Shown: positions 31,656 through 32,936 of the stretch, in pieces | Position numbering within the stretch: position 1 is the stretch's first letter | Layout: each line of letters opens with the position of its first letter | DNA from: Oscillospiraceae bacterium | Lineage (GTDB): Bacteria > Bacillota > Clostridia > Oscillospirales > Acutalibacteraceae | Assembly (NCBI GenBank): GCA_031269595.1 | Contig: JAISYX010000085.1 | Coordinates: 1-32,936, forward strand | DNA length: 32,936 nucleotides | Direction: 5' to 3' | The notes under the pieces: model-generated | The model's input: the letters and a program-made list of their open reading frames with translations, nothing else | The model's database searches: none | What the model was told of the DNA's origin: nothing | Program-made: the position numbers and the translations under genes

Positions 31656-32888
31656 ATGTCAAAACCACAAAAATTACTCAGTGTTCTTCTACTTGCGTCC
31701 ATGCTACTTATCGGTGCTTCATGTTCGAACACAAAGGCTACTACTGAAACTGGGAAGGCTACTACAGAAACTTGGAAGGCTTTAAACAATACCTTTTCCG
31801 CTTGGTACGACGAAAGCAAACCTGATACTAGTATGGGGATAGATGTTGATTCGCAAAACTTTTATGTCGGTAAAACCGCTGAAGGTAAAGACATTTTCGC
31901 ATTGCTTCGTCTGCCGCTCAAAGGCACTTGGCTAGCAGATGAAATTAGCGAAGCACGACTCTTTCTAAAGCTTAATAGCGAAACTGCGCCAAGTAAAATT
32001 AGTATTGGTTTCGTCTCAAATAATTGGGACTACAGCAATTTAACCCGAGCTGAAGCGGTATCTGCCATTGACAGCACCAGCATTCGCTCTTTCGATGTTA
32101 AAAACGAAGGCGGCGCATGGGTCAGCGTATCTGTGAAAGATTTTGTTAGAACATGGTTAAGCGGTGAGCGTCCGAACTATGGCTTCGCATTATTTGGCGA
32201 AATTGATGGTGAAGAATATACCTTTATTAGTGACGTTGGGGAATCCGAAGCTGAAATTCCATATCTTGAGGTCACTGGCCAGACGGGCGAGCGTGCAAAA
32301 AATTATGGCAAATTCGCTTACACAGAAACTCCATTTCCTGGCGCACTGACTGACGAAGGCGGAAACTGCATGTCCTATGCGCTGCGTGATACGAACATGA
32401 TCTTGATTGATGATTTGGCTGCTGATTTTGATTCAATGGATCAAATCTACACGCAATTAGGCGAATCTGGAGTGCTGACCTATTTCACCGAGCTTGTGAA
32501 AAACTATGTAGACGAGCATAAGACAGGTTTAAAAATCTCAAGTTTCCGACAGCTGGATAGCTTCGATTCTAAAATAGACCCTTCAGTTGAATACCGCATC
32601 GCTATGAGGATAGGCTGCAAGGTTTGGAATGACGTTGTGGACCTCGGCGGCAAACGAAACTTCGATTATCATTTTTGGGCACAACTAAACGACGGTAAAT
32701 GGGCTCAAAAATTCCCGCTAGATACTTCCGAAATAATTCCTTGCTCAGCTGCAAACCTCTCACCTGAAAAATATCCATGGGATTGTGCAATGATGTGGAC
32801 AGGTAATTCACAGAATTATTATACGAGCAAAGTCGTCTATTTTGCCGTTACTAAGAGTACTGATGAATTCACGCAACATAAAGGCTAA
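31656..32888 (+). CDS. Secreted lipoprotein with DNRLRE-like region and possible Cys/His hydrolase domain
   Basis: The ATG at 31656 follows GGAGG (31646-31650); an upstream TTG overlaps that site. The 410-residue protein opens with a lipoprotein signal peptide (LLSVLLLASMLLIGASC, Cys23; the lipobox is slightly atypical). A direct repeat KATTETGKATTETWKA follows. Residues about 60-205 resemble DNRLRE-type domains (FALLRLPLKG, EARLFLKLNSE, SFDVKNEGGAWVSVSVKDFV, RPNYGFALFGEID). The C-terminal domain has GGNCMSYALRDTN (Cys238) and FDYHFWAQLNDGKWAQKFP (His339), a spacing that suggests a papain- or NlpC-like Cys/His site; the enzyme class is inferred only. It is a single gene ended by a terminator at the window edge. 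The Fur-like site suggests iron control. Confidence 0.72.
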   Translation: MSKPQKLLSVLLLASMLLIGASCSNTKATTETGKATTETWKALNNTFSAWYDESKPDTSMGIDVDSQNFYVGKTAEGKDIFALLRLPLKGTWLADEISEARLFLKLNSETAPSKISIGFVSNNWDYSNLTRAEAVSAIDSTSIRSFDVKNEGGAWVSVSVKDFVRTWLSGERPNYGFALFGEIDGEEYTFISDVGESEAEIPYLEVTGQTGERAKNYGKFAYTETPFPGALTDEGGNCMSYALRDTNMILIDDLAADFDSMDQIYTQLGESGVLTYFTELVKNYVDEHKTGLKISSFRQLDSFDSKIDPSVEYRIAMRIGCKVWNDVVDLGGKRNFDYHFWAQLNDGKWAQKFPLDTSEIIPCSAANLSPEKYPWDCAMMWTGNSQNYYTSKVVYFAVTKSTDEFTQHKG

Positions 32889-32904
32889 AAACAAAGGCAT
32901 GAAA

Positions 32905-32936
32905 ACCCCGAAACCTGATAAATTGGGTTTCGGGGT
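32905..32936 (+). terminator. Terminator of the lipoprotein gene (cut by window edge)
   Basis: ACCCCGAAACC (32905-32915) pairs with GGTTTCGGGGT (32926-32936) across a 10-nt loop. The T run, if any, lies beyond the window. Confidence 0.75.

Overview
The window looks like chromosomal DNA from an endospore-forming member of the Clostridia (Firmicutes). The reasons are the 3' end of spoIVA, a complete spoIIAA-spoIIAB-sigF operon, an IreB (UPF0297) protein, a yabM-yabN-HU-yabO style cluster, strong GGAGG ribosome-binding sites with several TTG/GTG starts, and A/T-rich sigma-A promoters. A finer placement, such as gut Oscillospiraceae-like, is only an impression. I see no rRNA, tRNA, CRISPR array, intact insertion sequence or prophage.

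Layout. 1-800 (+): C-terminal half of spoIVA with a terminator. 869-3741 (+): a large surface-protein gene with its own promoter, seven RCC1-like propeller repeats, InlB/Flg_new-like modules and three cell-wall-binding type 2 repeats, broken by two one-base deletions and one stop codon. 3752-6243 (-): a luxE-luxC operon (acyl-protein synthetase and acyl-CoA reductase) without luciferase genes. 6293-11696 (+): a small zinc-ribbon protein, purine nucleoside phosphorylase, a SpoVB/YabM-type flippase, MazG, HU, the S4 protein RqcP (YabO) and a hypothetical protein. 11826-13597 (-): a small hypothetical protein and the spoIIA operon that controls sigma-F. 13753-15024 (-): folC. 15262-15882 (-): ireB and a small partner. 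15902-22878 (-): a likely operon of DUF5711 protein, CvpA-like protein, PgsA-like phosphatidyltransferase, an unusual Clp ATPase and an FAD oxidoreductase, behind a near-consensus promoter and a possible structured leader RNA. 23100-26447 (-): a fused ECF transporter ATPase (EcfA1-EcfA2 in one chain), ecfT and truA. 26487-27359 (-): an rRNA-type methyltransferase. 27495-28906 (-): a frameshifted AlbA_2-type ATP-binding protein. 28939-31287 (-): ruvC-ruvA-ruvB. 31581-32936 (+): a lipoprotein with a DNRLRE-like region and a possible Cys/His hydrolase domain, behind a promoter and a Fur-box-like site.

Two themes run across the window. First, four copies of a 77-bp palindromic element (6740, 15095, 22651, 22990), plus several other A/T-rich dyads, occupy the intergenic spaces. 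Second, two genes are broken by single-base deletions, and restoring the missing bases gives exactly divisible reading frames. These are either recent pseudogenes or assembly errors.

Most of the window is ordinary core genome. The parts that merit a second look are the luxEC pair, the zinc-finger/acidic-linker Clp ATPase, the leader RNA candidate before the DUF5711 operon, the palindromic repeat family, and the terminal lipoprotein with its Fur-like site.
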